DNA of 46,528 nt from Pelagibius sp. (GTDB taxonomy: Bacteria > Pseudomonadota > Alphaproteobacteria > Kiloniellales > Kiloniellaceae): positions 1 through 46,528 of the forward strand of contig NZ_JANQOI010000164.1 in NCBI RefSeq assembly GCF_028289705.1, in the 5' to 3' direction. The position numbers were made by a program, and so were the translations under genes. Below, piece by piece: positions 8,890 through 15,881 of this stretch (within the stretch, counting starts at the first letter, position 1; the number at the start of each line of letters is the position of its first letter). The notes under the pieces were generated by a model that saw only the letters and a list, made by a program, of their open reading frames with translations, did no database searches and had not been told where the DNA came from.

Positions 8890-8903
8890 CGTTACCGGTA
8901 ACG
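8890..8903. promoter_or_regulatory. LacI-type operator, perfect 14-bp palindrome
   Basis: CGTTACCGGTAACG is a perfect palindrome with the central CG typical of LacI/GalR-family operators (compare GntR-type TTACCGGTAA sites). It lies just downstream of the putative -10 of the ABC operon on the minus strand. The matching repressor gene is not in the window. Confidence 0.7.
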
Positions 8904-8905
8904 TT

Positions 8906-8933
8906 ACGTTACCGATAACCCATTGAGAGTCAA
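8906..8933 (-). promoter_or_regulatory. Putative promoter of the ABC operon
   Basis: On the minus strand TTGACT (8933-8928) is followed after 16 nt by TAACGT (8911-8906). The -10 is covered by the second operator palindrome and is directly followed by the first, a standard layout for repression by blocking RNA polymerase. The leader to the GTG start is about 90 nt. Confidence 0.45.
8908..8919. promoter_or_regulatory. Second LacI-type operator half-matched to the first
   Basis: GTTACCGATAAC differs from the perfect palindrome GTTACCGGTAAC at one position. Its centre is 17 bp from that of the first site, so two repressor dimers could sit almost side by side. It overlaps the putative -10 (TAACGT at 8906-8911, minus strand). 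The -35 candidate TTGACT is at 8928-8933, 16 nt away. Confidence 0.6.
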
Positions 8934-9085
8934 CCTCCACGACCGTTTCGGCCGATCCGACTTTCAGTCGGCGCCCCTGTCGCGGTGGCTCTCCTCAGCA
9001 GCGTCACGCTAGTCCCTTCGATACACGGCGAACGAGGGCGAAATCCGTGGCCAGGCTGTGCGGCAACGCGTAAGGTCCGCGCGCC

Positions 9086-10003
9086 GTGAGTTACCTTGAT
9101 CGCATTGCCCGCTGTCATCGCTGGAACCCTGAGGACTACCTGCCCTTTCTGGTGGATGGCCGGCCGCTGGGCATGGTGGCGCGGGACTCGCTCGATCTGC
9201 TACGCGGCTTTCCCGAGGTCTTTGCGGTGGCCGACGCGTCGGTGGCCCTGGCACCCAAGCTGACGGGCTTCGAGGCGCGCAGTGCCGCCCTGGCGGCGGT
9301 GCTCGAAGGGCTGCGCGCGGAGCGCGGTGCCTTTCCCAACTGGCGCGGCGAGGACTATCCCATCGCCCCGCGCTGGGGCGAGGCGCCGCTGTTCAAGATG
9401 GAGCGCGCGGCGGTGCCCTTCTTCGGTCTGCCGGCCTACGGCGTGCACGTGAACGGCTTCGTGCGGCGGGCCGAGGGCCTGGCGGTCTGGGTCGGCCGCC
9501 GTTCGCGGCGCAAGCAGACGGCGCCGGGCAAGCTGGACCACCTCACCGCCGGCGGCCAGCCCTACGGTCTGGGTCTCATGGAAAACGTCATCAAGGAATG
9601 CGGGGAAGAGGCGGGTGTGCCGCCGGCGCTGGCGGCCCGGGCGGTGCCGGTCGGGGCGGTCAAGTACCGCTGCGCGATGCCCGACGGCCTGCGCAACGAT
9701 GTCGCCTTCTGCTACGACCTGGAACTGCCGGAGGACTTCGTGCCGCAGAACCGCGACGGCGAAATGGAGTCCTTCGAGCTCTGGCCTCTGGAGCGCGCCC
9801 TGGCGGCGGTGCGCGACAGCGAGGCCTTCAAGTTCAACGTCGCCTTGGTGACCATCGACTTCGCCCTGCGCCACGGCGTCCTCGACCCCGACAGCGAGCC
9901 GGATTACCAGGCCATCGTCGAGGGTATCGGAGGGTCTATTTCTCCGGGAACAGCGGCGGGCGGTCGCCGTGCAGATAGTCGATCAGGCGCTGCGGCAGGG
10001 TGA
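9086..10003 (+). CDS. DUF4743/Nudix hydrolase with a replaced C-terminus
   Basis: 305-residue protein with an N-terminal DUF4743 region and a Nudix domain. The Nudix box lies at about residues 156-178 (GGQPYGLGLMEN..IKECGEEAGV); its EEAG core is intact and Lys replaces the usual Arg. Eukaryotic relatives (YJR142W, Tnr3) hydrolyse damaged thiamine diphosphates; that role is only an analogy. The native C-terminus appears to be [14 protein letters not shown], as kept in the orphan fragment ending at 12042. Here, after DYQAIVEG, the frame runs into an antisense copy of the DUF3137 3' end and ends in 25 unrelated residues (IGGSISPGTAAGG...). The Nudix core is unaffected, so the protein may still work. 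Confidence 0.8.
   Translation: MSYLDRIARCHRWNPEDYLPFLVDGRPLGMVARDSLDLLRGFPEVFAVADASVALAPKLTGFEARSAALAAVLEGLRAERGAFPNWRGEDYPIAPRWGEAPLFKMERAAVPFFGLPAYGVHVNGFVRRAEGLAVWVGRRSRRKQTAPGKLDHLTAGGQPYGLGLMENVIKECGEEAGVPPALAARAVPVGAVKYRCAMPDGLRNDVAFCYDLELPEDFVPQNRDGEMESFELWPLERALAAVRDSEAFKFNVALVTIDFALRHGVLDPDSEPDYQAIVEGIGGSISPGTAAGGRRADSRSGAAAG
9797..9924 (+). repeat. Duplicated Nudix 3' segment, left copy
   Basis: These 128 nt are repeated at 11893-12020 in the same orientation with about seven mismatches. They encode the last ~42 residues of the Nudix protein. Together with the adjacent duplicated DUF3137 end (9942-10009) they form the left boundary of the inserted DNA. Confidence 0.9.
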
Positions 10004-10009
10004 GTTCGA
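9936..10009 (-). pseudogene. Detached 3' end of a DUF3137 gene
   Basis: Bases 9942-10009 match 12265-12332, the 3' end of the intact DUF3137 gene, at 67 of 68 positions. The minus-strand reading gives LPQRLIDYLHGDRPPLFPEK and then a TAG at 9938-9936, so even the stop codon is present. It is fused directly after the Nudix segment, with 15 nt between the two matched tracts compared with 244 nt in the resident copy. Nothing 5' of the final ~24 codons remains. Confidence 0.88.
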
Positions 10010-10043
10010 AATATGCGTGGAGTTCTCAGTTGTCGGAATGGCT

Positions 10044-11438
10044 TTAGCTGCTAAACAACAACCGGACCATTGCTTGGATCAGGTCGATTGTACTCACCCA
10101 AGATGCGTGTGCGGTCATTACCAATCCCGGCTGTGCTCCAGCGATCAAGCCCGGTCCGATCGTCAAGAGTGCTGCTCCTCCGAAAAACCACAGCGCTGGT
10201 AGGTCTGGCCATGTGGACTGATCTGCCGCCCGTGGGTACATCTTTTCGGCGCGAAGATGAAACATGAGGATGAACAACGCCATCGCTATCCCAATCGTGA
10301 CCGGTAGATAGGTGAGTAGGTTCTGCCCATAGATTGCGAATGCGTTGACACCATCTTCACAACGCAGCTTACACAGCTTCCGCGAACCCTTGGCTAGGTT
10401 CGATATCGTAGCCATTATTGTTCCGATGGCGCCAATCGCGACGACGACCGCAATGTTGTTGAATGCCCTATCGAGCAGGCTGATTCCAAACCGTTTATCT
10501 TCATGAGAGCTATTTAATACTATCTGTACTCGAAAATTACTGCGCGGTGAAATTGCCCGAAAGACAAAGTAAAAGAGATATATGCCTTTGAGAACCATCC
10601 ATATAGAGAATGGTATGAAGAGAATTTGTATAAGAATCGCGAAGAAGATAAATGCGTAGAAATAGATATCTCCGTCACTTCCGTAATTTATCTTTCCGAT
10701 CATCGAGATATTCTTGATACTCCATTGGCTAAATTCCCCTTCTTTTATTTCGCTCAAGCCGTCGATTCTTCGTCCAGAATCTTCTATTTCCTTTAGGTTT
10801 AGGTTCTCATAGCTCGAAATAAATGGCGCTTGCAGGTACCCAAAGGCTAGATGTTTGTAGTGCCCGGTTTTGCTATTGAACTCAGTAAAGATGACAACGA
10901 AGACTACGACCGTGAGCAGAGTAGTAGAAACGACAACCCAGATGAACCGAAGTGTATTAGTGCCTACGAGGCTTTGAATTGTTGGAGCGGACTGATCGAT
11001 ACGACTAACCAGCTGTCCTCTGTCTGCCAGATCTTCGAGTGCAATTCGCGCCCTCCAAAGGAAACGAGCGCCGAAAATGGCAAACAAAGGTGCGCCAAGT
11101 AAATAGAATGCTGCGGCGTTTAGCTCATATATGTAACCGAATTCTATGCGTTTACACCTTGGTTCTATGCAGTCTTCTATCTTACTTGCCTCTATTGAGG
11201 TCCCCATATAAAATTCTATTTGAATCAAACCTGCGCCAGAAACGACGCTTAACGTTGAGGTGACAAGGGCGAGAACAAAGAAGATCAACGCTATTCGGCC
11301 ACCATTGAGGTCGCCTTCAGGTGTCAAAAAACGGGAGGCTTGCAATAGCTTTCGGATTGGGGCTGGCTTCCAATCAAATTCCGGAACAAGGGGGTTTATT
11401 TGGAAGCTACTTTGCGAAACCTGACCTTCTTGGGGCAT
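10044..11438 (-). CDS. Unknown polytopic membrane protein on the inserted segment
   Basis: 464 residues; I do not recognise the family. The ATG at 11438 is preferred over a GTG at 11447 because AAGGG lies about nine bases before it. Hydrophobic segments are near residues 48-73, 105-128, 163-187, 258-293 (probably two), 328-348, 375-394 and 413-435, about eight in all. A polar loop of ~70 residues (188-257) separates the halves. Two short loops carry cysteine pairs, C90/C95 and C356/C360; each lies between a pair of hydrophobic segments and is followed by a Tyr...Asn stretch, which suggests an internal repeat. Codon use is AT-rich, with Ile/Lys/Asn/Phe in excess, unlike all neighbours, so recent acquisition is likely. 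No catalytic motif is seen. Confidence 0.75.
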   Translation of the reverse strand: MPQEGQVSQSSFQINPLVPEFDWKPAPIRKLLQASRFLTPEGDLNGGRIALIFFVLALVTSTLSVVSGAGLIQIEFYMGTSIEASKIEDCIEPRCKRIEFGYIYELNAAAFYLLGAPLFAIFGARFLWRARIALEDLADRGQLVSRIDQSAPTIQSLVGTNTLRFIWVVVSTTLLTVVVFVVIFTEFNSKTGHYKHLAFGYLQAPFISSYENLNLKEIEDSGRRIDGLSEIKEGEFSQWSIKNISMIGKINYGSDGDIYFYAFIFFAILIQILFIPFSIWMVLKGIYLFYFVFRAISPRSNFRVQIVLNSSHEDKRFGISLLDRAFNNIAVVVAIGAIGTIMATISNLAKGSRKLCKLRCEDGVNAFAIYGQNLLTYLPVTIGIAMALFILMFHLRAEKMYPRAADQSTWPDLPALWFFGGAALLTIGPGLIAGAQPGLVMTAHASWVSTIDLIQAMVRLLFSS

Positions 11439-11892
11439 TAAGAACACCCTTCATTTGACTCCACCTCGGACTCTGAAACTGGTTGAGTGGTTCAGCAACC
11501 TAGGTTTGCAGAATGGTAGAGCAATTTATCGGATTTCGCAATTACCAAGAAACTAGGTCAAGTATCGGAGGGGAAAATTGTGATCGCGGCATTATCGAAA
11601 GACGGACCTTCCATCGCGTAGACTTCTTTTTGGGGTTGGCTGAGGACTTTAAATTCGGTGATTGGAGTACCAGCTACTTTCTGATCAGTAACGATTTCTG
11701 ACCTTGGAAGTCGGTGGCACGGTAAAGTGTTGGATGATGTCATTGCTCCACTAACTTCCCTAGTGTCTTCAGTCAGGCAAAGAAGCCACAGCCATTCTTA
11801 TAGGGTTTCGAAGTTCGGACCGCAGAATTGAAATGAAAGGTTGGAGAAGTGTCTCGGCGAGATGCACCACAGCACTGAGAGGAGTTCAGGGG
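11439..11892. other. Non-coding right part of the insertion
   Basis: About 450 nt of AT-rich sequence upstream of the membrane-protein gene. A 62-codon open frame at 11513-11701 has no clear ribosome site or recognisable content and is not called. The segment should hold the promoter of the minus-strand gene, but I cannot single out a convincing one. It ends at the start of the duplicated Nudix segment. Confidence 0.5.
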
Positions 11893-12042
11893 GCCCTCGC
11901 GGTGGTGCGCGACAGCGAGAGCTTCAAGTTCAACGTCGCTTTGGTGACCATCGACTTCGCCCTGCGCCACGGCGTCCTCGACCCCGACAGCGAGCCGGAC
12001 TACCAGGCCATCGTCGAGGGGATGCGGGGAAACGTGGCGTGA
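11893..12042 (+). pseudogene. Orphan 3' fragment of the Nudix gene (right copy)
   Basis: Encodes [20 protein letters not shown]... through [14 protein letters not shown] and a natural TGA, matching the end of the DUF4743/Nudix gene at 9797-9924. There is no start region and no Nudix domain. This copy keeps what looks like the original C-terminus and stop, and the original spacing to the convergent DUF3137 gene. Confidence 0.88.
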
Positions 12043-12070
12043 TCGCGCCAGAAGCTTGCGCTTAAGCTCG

Positions 12071-12252
12071 TCCTCCCTCCTTGCGGGGGAGGAAGAAAAA
12101 TCTTGCGCTTGGCGGCGCTTCAGCGGCGTCAAGCGTTAGATTTTTCAGGAGGGGGGTGCGGTTGGTTTCCCCCCCCTCTTGCACAATCAAGGCGTTGCCC
12201 TCGGTGAGGCCAACACCATGATTCTGCTTTCTCCCCCGCAAGGGGGGAGAGG
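12071..12252. repeat. Intergenic element D, copy 1, with nested palindrome
   Basis: Left end TCCTCCCTCCTTGCGGGGG and right part 12191-12252 (GAGGCCAACACCATGATT...CTCCCCC) match the element at 16463-16674. The middle differs between copies: here it holds a 48-nt near-palindrome at 12097-12144 (AAAATCTTGCGCTTGGCGGC and its mirror). This whole element is absent from the second Nudix/DUF3137 junction at 9925-9941. Confidence 0.7.
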
Positions 12253-12258
12253 ATCGGG

Positions 12259-13260
12259 TTAGCGCTCCGGGAACAGCGGCGGGCGGTCGCCGTGCAGATA
12301 GTCGATCAGGCGCTGCGGCAGAGTGAGTTCGACGGCCAGCCGGCGCACGTCCTCCTCGGCGTGTTCCAGGGAGCGGTTCAGGCGGCCGATCTCGAAGAGG
12401 TTCTCGCGCCGCGGGATGGCGATCAGAAAGCGGTTCTCCATGAAGGCGCAGTTGACCGCACCACGGCCGGCGGCATCTGCGATGGCCAGGAGCGAGTCCA
12501 ACAGAGCCGGCTGCAGCAGGCCGCGCGCCTCCTCCGGCCGGTCGCTGTAGACCTGATAGCGGGCTTCGAAGGCCTCCTGGCCGGTCTCCACCGCCGAGAG
12601 GTTGGTCATCTTGGCGCGCAGCCAGTCGACGATCCGGTTGCCTAGCGCGCCCTTGTCGCCGACCAAGAGCACCGTGCACGCGAACGGCTGGGGCACCGAG
12701 ATCTCGCAGAGCAGCCCGGCGAACACCGTGCGCTGGCGGCTCTTTCCCGAAGAGCGCCGGCGCTGCTTCAGCCGAGCCTCGACCATGCGGTAGTCGGTGT
12801 TGCGGTAGCGGCCGATGAGCAGGTCTTCCAGCTTGGCACGGTTGAACCCGGCGGTGATGCCGCTGCGCCTGAAGCGGTCGAGATCGAAACGCTCGCCGGG
12901 CTTGCGGTGGTACTCCAGCCCGCCGAGGAAGCGCTGCAGGGGTTCGATGACCAGCCCGCGCATGGCCTCGCGGTGGCGCCGGCTGGGCGCGGAGACCCAG
13001 AAGGCACCGCCCACGGCGCCGATGGCCGCGACCACGATGCCGATGGGCCAGGCATCGGTGAAGGCCGCGGTGATGGCCACCACGAGCGCGAGCACGAAGG
13101 CAAGGCCGGCGGCCCGGGTATAGGCGGACTGGCGCAGCTCCTTGCGCCCGGCCTCCACTCCCGGCAGGCCGGGCGCGATCTCGGCGGCGAAGAACGCGGC
13201 GAAGGATTGCTCGCCGCCATGCTGGTTGTCTGCCGGTACGGTTGAGTGGTCTTGGGTCAT
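12259..13260 (-). CDS. DUF3137-domain membrane protein
   Basis: 333 residues. Two adjacent transmembrane segments lie at about 50-68 and 73-92 (AGLAFVLALVVAITAAF, PIGIVVAAIGAVGGAFWV), then a large cytoplasmic domain with FAGLLCEISVPQPFACTVLLVGD typical of DUF3137. The biochemical function of the family is unknown to me. It starts nine bases after the gluQ stop, so the two are probably co-transcribed. Its 3' end (12265-12332) is duplicated at 9942-10009 at the left side of the insertion. The gene itself appears intact. Confidence 0.85.
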   Translation of the reverse strand: MTQDHSTVPADNQHGGEQSFAAFFAAEIAPGLPGVEAGRKELRQSAYTRAAGLAFVLALVVAITAAFTDAWPIGIVVAAIGAVGGAFWVSAPSRRHREAMRGLVIEPLQRFLGGLEYHRKPGERFDLDRFRRSGITAGFNRAKLEDLLIGRYRNTDYRMVEARLKQRRRSSGKSRQRTVFAGLLCEISVPQPFACTVLLVGDKGALGNRIVDWLRAKMTNLSAVETGQEAFEARYQVYSDRPEEARGLLQPALLDSLLAIADAAGRGAVNCAFMENRFLIAIPRRENLFEIGRLNRSLEHAEEDVRRLAVELTLPQRLIDYLHGDRPPLFPER

Positions 13261-13269
13261 AGCGCCTTC

Positions 13270-14133
13270 TTAGGCCAAGGCCCGTTGTTCGGCCAGCGCG
13301 ATGACCGCTGCCGCGCTCTGCCCCGCGTCGCGGAGGCTGCGCAGGGTGAGAGAGTCGTGGCGCTTCGCCAGGCGCTTACCTGCTTCGTCGGTCACCAGCC
13401 GGTGATGGTGATAGTCCGGCGCCGGCAGACCGAGGAGAGCCTGGAGCAGGCGGTGCAGGTGGCTGGCCTCGAAGAGGTCGGTGCCGCGGGTGACCAGGGT
13501 GACGCCCTGGGCGGCGTCGTCCACCACGACCGAGAGGTGGTAGCTGGTGCCCAGGTCCTTGCGGGCCAGCACCACGTCGCCTTCGCCGCGGGGATCGCAG
13601 ACCTGGACACCGCGTTCGCGATCGGTCCAGGTGAGGGGGCCTCCTGCGTCCGCTGCGGCCATGGCCGCAGCCAGATCGAGGCGCAGGGCGTAGCTGCGGC
13701 CTTCGGCGCGGCGCGCCTCTCGTTCGTCTTCGCTGAGGCCGCGGCAGGTCCCGGGGTAGAGCGCGGCCTGCGGGCCATGGGGCGCCGCCCCCGCTCGCGC
13801 GATCTCCGCCGCGATCTCCTTGCGGGTACAAAAGCAGGGGTAGACCAGCCCCTGGCGCTGCAGCGTCTCCAGGGCGGCCCGGTAGAGGTCCATCCGTTCG
13901 GATTGGCGGAGCACCGGCTCTTCCCAGGTGAGCCCCAGCCAGGCGAGGTCTTCGAAGATCGCCGCCTCGAAGTCCGGGCGGGCGCGGCCCTGGTCGATGT
14001 CTTCGATGCGCAGCAGGAAGCGTCCGCCGGCTTCCGCAGCGGCGCGTGCCGCGAAGAGCGCCGAATAGGCATGGCCCAGGTGCAGATAGCCGCTGGGCGA
14101 GGGGGCGAAGCGTGTCACGGCCGAAGCGTCCAT
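13270..14133 (-). CDS. gluQ: Glutamyl-Q tRNA(Asp) synthetase
   Basis: Truncated glutamyl-tRNA-synthetase paralogue of 287 residues that attaches glutamate to queuosine at position 34 of tRNA-Asp. It has the class I signatures FAPSPSGYLHLGHA (HIGH-like) and KRLAKR (KMSKS-like), and lacks the C-terminal anticodon-binding domain of GltX, giving the short length typical of GluQRS. Cysteines in YPCFCTRKE and PGTCRG match the zinc site of this group. The start at 14133 gives MDASAVTRFAPSPSG; upstream in-frame sequence is antisense to the neighbouring glycosylase gene. Followed at nine bases by the DUF3137 gene. Confidence 0.92.
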   Translation of the reverse strand: MDASAVTRFAPSPSGYLHLGHAYSALFAARAAAEAGGRFLLRIEDIDQGRARPDFEAAIFEDLAWLGLTWEEPVLRQSERMDLYRAALETLQRQGLVYPCFCTRKEIAAEIARAGAAPHGPQAALYPGTCRGLSEDEREARRAEGRSYALRLDLAAAMAAADAGGPLTWTDRERGVQVCDPRGEGDVVLARKDLGTSYHLSVVVDDAAQGVTLVTRGTDLFEASHLHRLLQALLGLPAPDYHHHRLVTDEAGKRLAKRHDSLTLRSLRDAGQSAAAVIALAEQRALA

Positions 14134-14172
14134 GCGATTGGCCCTAAGGCCTCGCGCCGCTAAAGTCCAGCC

Positions 14173-14859
14173 ATGAGCCCCGATTCGAGTCCTCCCGAGC
14201 AGGATCCACCCGCGCCGCCGCCGGACGAGACCCTGCGCCCGGCCATCGAGTCCCTGGCCGCGGCGGACCGGGATATCGCCAAGGCCTATGCCCGTTGCGG
14301 CCTGCCGCCGGTGCGCGGCAGCGAGCCGGGCTTTCCCGGCCTGATCCGCATGATCGCCGGCCAGCAGGTCTCGGTGCAGTCGGCGCGGGCCATCGTCGGC
14401 CGCCTGGAAGAGCGGCTCGATCCTCTGACCGCCGAGGGTTTCCTGGCGCTGGAGGAAAACGACCTCAAGGCCATCGGCTTCAGCCGCCCCAAGATGCGCT
14501 ACGGGCGCCTGTTGGCCGAGGAGATCGCTGGCGGCGGCCTCGACATCGACGGCCTGGCGTCGTTGGACGACAATGCGGCCATTGCCGCACTCACCCGCAT
14601 CAAGGGTATCGGCCCCTGGACGGCGGAGATCTACCTGCTCTTCGCCCTGCGCCGGCCCGACATCTGGCCGGTGGACGACCTGGCGCTTTGCATCGCCGCC
14701 CAGCACCTGAAGAGCCTCTCGACACGGCCGGACCGCAAGGCGATGCTGGTCCTGGGCGAGCCCTGGCGCCCCTTCCGCAGCGCCGCGGCGCGCTTCCTCT
14801 GGCATCTCTACCGCCACCCCGGCGTCGCCCTGGGGCGCGGCGTCAGGAAGACGGCCTGA
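14173..14859 (+). CDS. DNA-3-methyladenine glycosylase II (AlkA-like)
   Basis: 228-residue HhH-GPD base-excision repair glycosylase that removes alkylated purines. GQQVSVQSARAIVGRL marks the start of the core, LTRIKGIGPWTAEIYLLFAL is the helix-hairpin-helix, and WPVDDLALCIAAQ carries the catalytic Asp just after it. It lacks the N-terminal AlkA domain, as do many short bacterial members. A Pro/Ser-rich N-terminal ~20 residues precede the domain. Divergent from gluQ with a 39-bp gap, which must hold both promoters. Confidence 0.9.
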   Translation: MSPDSSPPEQDPPAPPPDETLRPAIESLAAADRDIAKAYARCGLPPVRGSEPGFPGLIRMIAGQQVSVQSARAIVGRLEERLDPLTAEGFLALEENDLKAIGFSRPKMRYGRLLAEEIAGGGLDIDGLASLDDNAAIAALTRIKGIGPWTAEIYLLFALRRPDIWPVDDLALCIAAQHLKSLSTRPDRKAMLVLGEPWRPFRSAAARFLWHLYRHPGVALGRGVRKTA

Positions 14860-14906
14860 TCCGTCGCCCACCCGCTTTTTTCCTCTCATCTGGAGACCGA
14901 AGCCTT

Positions 14907-15581
14907 ATGGACCTGCCACAGCTCGACGGCCCGCGCCACGGCCCGCAACCGCCGGAGACGGCCGCCCGCCTGGTGGTCTTCCTGCACGGCCTGGGGGCCG
15001 ACGGCAACGACCTCATTTCTCTGGGGCCGATGCTGGCGCCGGTCCTGCCGGAGACCGCCTTCGTCTCCCCCCACGCGCCCTATCCCTGCGACATGGCGCC
15101 CACGGGCCGGCAGTGGTTCAGCCTGCAGGACACCTCCAACGACGCCATGCTGGCGGGGGTCCAGGCTGCGGCCCCGGCGCTCAACGCCTTCCTCGATGCG
15201 GAACTGGCCAATCACGGGCTGACCGACGACCGGATGGCCCTGGTCGGCTTCTCGCAAGGCACCATGACCGCGATTCACGTGGCACTGCGCCGGCCCAAGC
15301 CCTGCGCCGTGGTGGTCGGCTTCTCCGGCGCCCTCATCAAGCCTGAGCTGCTGGCGACCGAACTGGTCAGCCGCCCGCCGGTGGCATTGGTTCACGGCGA
15401 GGCCGATCCGGTGGTTCCCTTTCCCGCCATGCCCATGGCGGAAATGGCGCTCAAGACCGCGGGGGTGCCGGTCGCCAGCCTCGCCCGCCCCGGCCTCGCC
15501 CACGGCATCGACCAGGACGGCCTGGAGTTCGCCGCCGCCGCCCTGCGCCAGAACCTTGTCGGGGAGACCGAAGCGGATTGA
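14907..15581 (+). CDS. Phospholipase/carboxylesterase family hydrolase
   Basis: 224-residue alpha/beta hydrolase of the acyl-protein-thioesterase/carboxylesterase family. The oxyanion region is VVFLHGLGADGNDL, the nucleophile elbow GFSQGT, the acid HGEADPVVP and the histidine GLAHGID. No signal peptide, so cytoplasmic; natural substrates are probably short-chain esters. The ATG at 14907 has a TGGAGA ribosome site. It follows the glycosylase by 47 nt and may share its transcript. Confidence 0.9.
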   Translation: MDLPQLDGPRHGPQPPETAARLVVFLHGLGADGNDLISLGPMLAPVLPETAFVSPHAPYPCDMAPTGRQWFSLQDTSNDAMLAGVQAAAPALNAFLDAELANHGLTDDRMALVGFSQGTMTAIHVALRRPKPCAVVVGFSGALIKPELLATELVSRPPVALVHGEADPVVPFPAMPMAEMALKTAGVPVASLARPGLAHGIDQDGLEFAAAALRQNLVGETEAD

Positions 15582-15881
15582 GCCGCCAAGCCGTTCCCTA
15601 CCGGCGCCCTTTCGCGTGGGGGATGCGGGTGTGGTGTCTCCTGGGCAATCTAACGCATAAGTAGAAGATTCTCTTACTTTTTGGAGTTGGGGTCGTGTCG
15701 TCGCGCCCGCAGCGGGTCTCGGTTTGTTCATCGGGTTCTGGTAACATGAAACTTCGATGAAGACTGAGAAGGGCCGAGCCCCTATATCTTGTATGCCGTG
15801 CTCCCTTTTAGTATCTATGGCGCGTCCACTGGCCTGGCGATACAGCCCTTGGAGACGTAGCAGAGGAGGAAAGGACCGGTC
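15582..15881. other. 300-nt gap upstream of the HNH gene
   Basis: No gene seen. A candidate promoter is TTGTAT at 15789-15794 and TATCTA at 15812-15817 with a 17-nt spacer, 65 nt before the HNH start. The region is less GC-rich than the flanking genes, as usual for a regulatory gap. Confidence 0.4.

Larger units (their letters stand above)
10010..11892. mobile_element. AT-rich inserted segment of ~1.88 kb
   Basis: A block of clearly lower GC than everything around it, starting exactly where homology to the DUF3137 gene ends (10009) and stopping exactly where homology to the Nudix gene resumes (11893). It carries one substantial gene (unknown membrane protein, minus strand) and about 450 nt of non-coding sequence. 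No integrase, transposase, terminal inverted repeat or short target duplication is visible. The boundaries are instead ~200 bp of duplicated chromosomal sequence, as expected from homologous single-crossover integration. Confidence 0.75.

Noticed and set aside
7271-8926. Plus-strand open frame of ~550 codons opposite the ABC permease and ATPase
   Set aside because: Asp/Gly/His/Arg-rich composition typical of an antisense shadow; both minus-strand genes are certain.
11513-11701. 62-codon frame in the inserted segment, possible small partner of the membrane protein
   Set aside because: No ribosome site and no hydrophobic or motif content; kept as non-coding.
10010-11892. Insertion sequence or transposon
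   Set aside because: No transposase, terminal inverted repeats or short target duplication; the flanking duplication is long and chromosomal, pointing to homologous integration.
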